Source: CAZPRY01 sp964589175
GTDB lineage: Bacteria; Fidelibacterota; UBA2242
Length of the DNA stretch: 62,095 nt
Reading direction: 5' to 3'
Assembly (NCBI GenBank): GCA_964589175.1
Contig: CAZPRY010000024.1
Coordinates: 1 to 62,095 of the forward strand
The notes under the pieces are model-generated. The model did no database searches. It was given only the letters and a program-made list of their open reading frames with translations, and was not told the DNA's origin. Shown in pieces: positions 61,990-62,095 of this stretch. The translations under genes were made by a program, and so were the position numbers. The first letter of the stretch is position 1, and each line of letters opens with the position of its first letter.

Positions 61990-62043
61990 GATTGTGAACG
62001 GTGAATAAAGGATCGTAAATAAAATTCATTTTACAAGAAATCA

Positions 62044-62095
62044 CTAGTGTCCGGTAAAAAATGAAAAAGCACTGGCACTCCCCAAAATATTTGGT
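62044..62095 (+). other. Possible insertion-sequence edge at the window end
   Basis: CTAGTGTCCGGTAAAAAATG is reminiscent of the terminal repeats of some IS4-like elements, and an ATG at 62061 opens a frame (MKKHWHSPKYL) that runs off the window. Both points rest on memory and a very short stretch. Confidence 0.2.

Overview
The window looks like a free-living, polysaccharide-degrading Gram-negative bacterium of the Fibrobacteres-Chlorobi-Bacteroidetes (FCB) superphylum. The reasons are secreted enzymes with C-terminal type IX (Por) sorting domains carrying the motif YPNPFNP, a PorV-like outer-membrane protein, a TonB-dependent receptor and many lipoproteins. The absence of any SusD-like gene and the style of the receptor locus suggest Calditrichota/KSB1/Marinimicrobia-like lineages rather than Bacteroidota proper, but rank cannot be fixed from this sequence. 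No rRNA, tRNA, CRISPR array or complete insertion sequence was seen.

Layout. 1-10 kb is an accessory-looking stretch: a Phd/YefM antitoxin with the first codons of its presumed toxin, a HEPN-like RNase candidate, an exported fusion of a SAM-hydrolase-like (DUF62) domain with an ABC_sub_bind periplasmic domain, a six-PAS hybrid histidine kinase and a clade 3 catalase. Three minus-strand genes here share a conserved upstream element, and two of these copies also share a clear promoter. 10-17 kb holds a secreted M1 aminopeptidase, a GH94 cellobiose phosphorylase, an NTF2-like protein and a lipoprotein. 17-25.5 kb is a sensory block: a tandem duplication of [outer-membrane barrel + small PstS-like periplasmic protein], then a membrane histidine kinase, an overlapping single-domain response regulator and a REC-PAS-PAS kinase whose C-terminal receiver is cut off by one in-frame stop.

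25.6-57.5 kb reads as a beta-mannan/glucomannan utilisation locus. It contains four GH5-type or clan-A enzymes, two CE2-type acetyl esterases, a LacI repressor with several candidate operators, a TonB receptor with an FN3 protein, PorV and a TIG lipoprotein, and a secreted multi-CBM protein ending at a strong terminator. A second run follows: SSS sugar symporter, GH5, cellobiose 2-epimerase, GH130 mannosylglucose phosphorylase, a 1190-residue multidomain hydrolase, GH2 beta-mannosidase, GH5_7-like mannanase and an anaerobic sulfatase-maturase-like radical SAM protein. 57.5-62 kb has a CsgG/FlgO-barrel protein on the minus strand and a GH106-like enzyme with its own promoter.

How the genes fit together (inference). 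Surface and periplasmic GH5 enzymes would cut the backbone, CE2 enzymes would remove acetyl groups, the TonB receptor set would import oligosaccharides, and GH2 would trim them in the periplasm. The symporter would take up disaccharides. In the cytoplasm, epimerase plus GH130 would turn mannobiose into mannose 1-phosphate and glucose, and GH94 would phosphorolyse cellobiose. LacI would switch the locus on when mannan sugars are present.
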